Shown piece after piece: positions 13,559-13,591 of a stretch of DNA of 13,591 nt. This DNA is from Alphaproteobacteria bacterium. GTDB taxonomy: Bacteria; Pseudomonadota; Alphaproteobacteria; Puniceispirillales; UBA1172. The notes beneath the pieces were generated by a model that saw only the letters and a program-made list of their open reading frames with translations, was not told the origin of the DNA and made no database searches. Each line of letters begins with the position of its first letter. Within the stretch, counting starts at the first letter, position 1. The DNA lies in contig JALRFL010000220.1 of the NCBI GenBank assembly GCA_023259875.1, forward strand, positions 1 to 13,591. The letters run 5' to 3'. The position numbers and the translations under genes were made by a program.

Positions 13559-13591
13559 TTAGTTTTGATATTTTGCCCAAATGCTGTTGTC
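13559..13591 (-). CDS. dnaQ: Possible C-terminal end of a convergent gene, perhaps dnaQ (partial)
   Basis: The minus strand from the window edge reads DNSIWAKYQN and a TAA stop that ends 9 nt from the secB stop. In several alphaproteobacteria dnaQ (DNA polymerase III epsilon, the proofreading exonuclease) converges on secB, and DnaQ proteins often finish with a short '(I/L)W' motif, which fits. With only ten codons in view and the other minus-strand frames also open, both the gene and its name rest on context. Confidence 0.35.
   Translation of the reverse strand, partial: DNSIWAKYQN

Overview
The window reads as a chromosomal housekeeping segment of an alphaproteobacterium of moderate GC content. 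The evidence is gene order: hemW (end only), rsmI-yraN-BON lipoprotein-gshB, then hisB-hisH-hisA-hisF-hisE-hinT, an smr/XRE/Tim44-like set, and fxsA-secB. Several of these groupings are familiar from Rhodospirillales-like and Rhizobiales genomes. A SAR116/Puniceispirillum-like or other Rhodospirillales-related marine lineage is a reasonable guess, but no rRNA or lineage-specific marker is present to prove it. I see no tRNA, rRNA, CRISPR array, insertion sequence, prophage or attachment site, and no obvious sign of recent transfer.

Layout. Bases 2-61 hold the last codons of a plus-strand gene, probably hemW. It abuts, with no spacer, the end of a minus-strand gene for a large periplasmic-binding-fold lipoprotein of the LppC/penicillin-binding-protein-activator type (62-1810). 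Divergent from that gene runs rsmI (1909-2751), overlapping yraN by 4 nt. A possible 31-codon small ORF is coupled to the yraN stop. A promoter-like stretch follows, then a two-BON-domain lipoprotein and gshB (to 4841). Everything from 12267 down to 4865 is on the minus strand. In transcription order it is a Tim44/TimA-like membrane-anchored protein, an Smr-domain protein, an XRE-type regulator, hisB, hisH, a GNAT acetyltransferase, hisA, hisF, hisE, a HinT-like HIT protein and comM. The right end is plus-strand fxsA and secB. The final 33 bases probably hold the end of a convergent minus-strand gene, perhaps dnaQ.

How the genes work together. hisH and hisF encode the two subunits of imidazole-glycerol-phosphate synthase. 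hisA makes its substrate, hisB dehydrates its product and hisE acts two steps before hisA, so five enzymes for histidine synthesis are made from one tightly packed unit; the other his genes lie elsewhere. The GNAT gene overlaps hisA by 4 nt and sits 9 nt or a little more after hisH, so it is probably co-translated with the pathway, although its substrate cannot be read from the sequence. The XRE gene just upstream, and a 23-bp-spaced repeat in front of hisB, make a local regulatory circuit possible but unproven. The left half joins envelope functions (LppC-like and BON lipoproteins) with ribosome modification (RsmI) and glutathione synthesis (GshB). SecB at the right end carries an unusual Lys/Ala/Ser-rich N-terminal tail.

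I did not find a convincing new multi-gene system. The points most worth a second look are the embedded GNAT gene, the SecB tail, two candidate operators and the small ORF after yraN.
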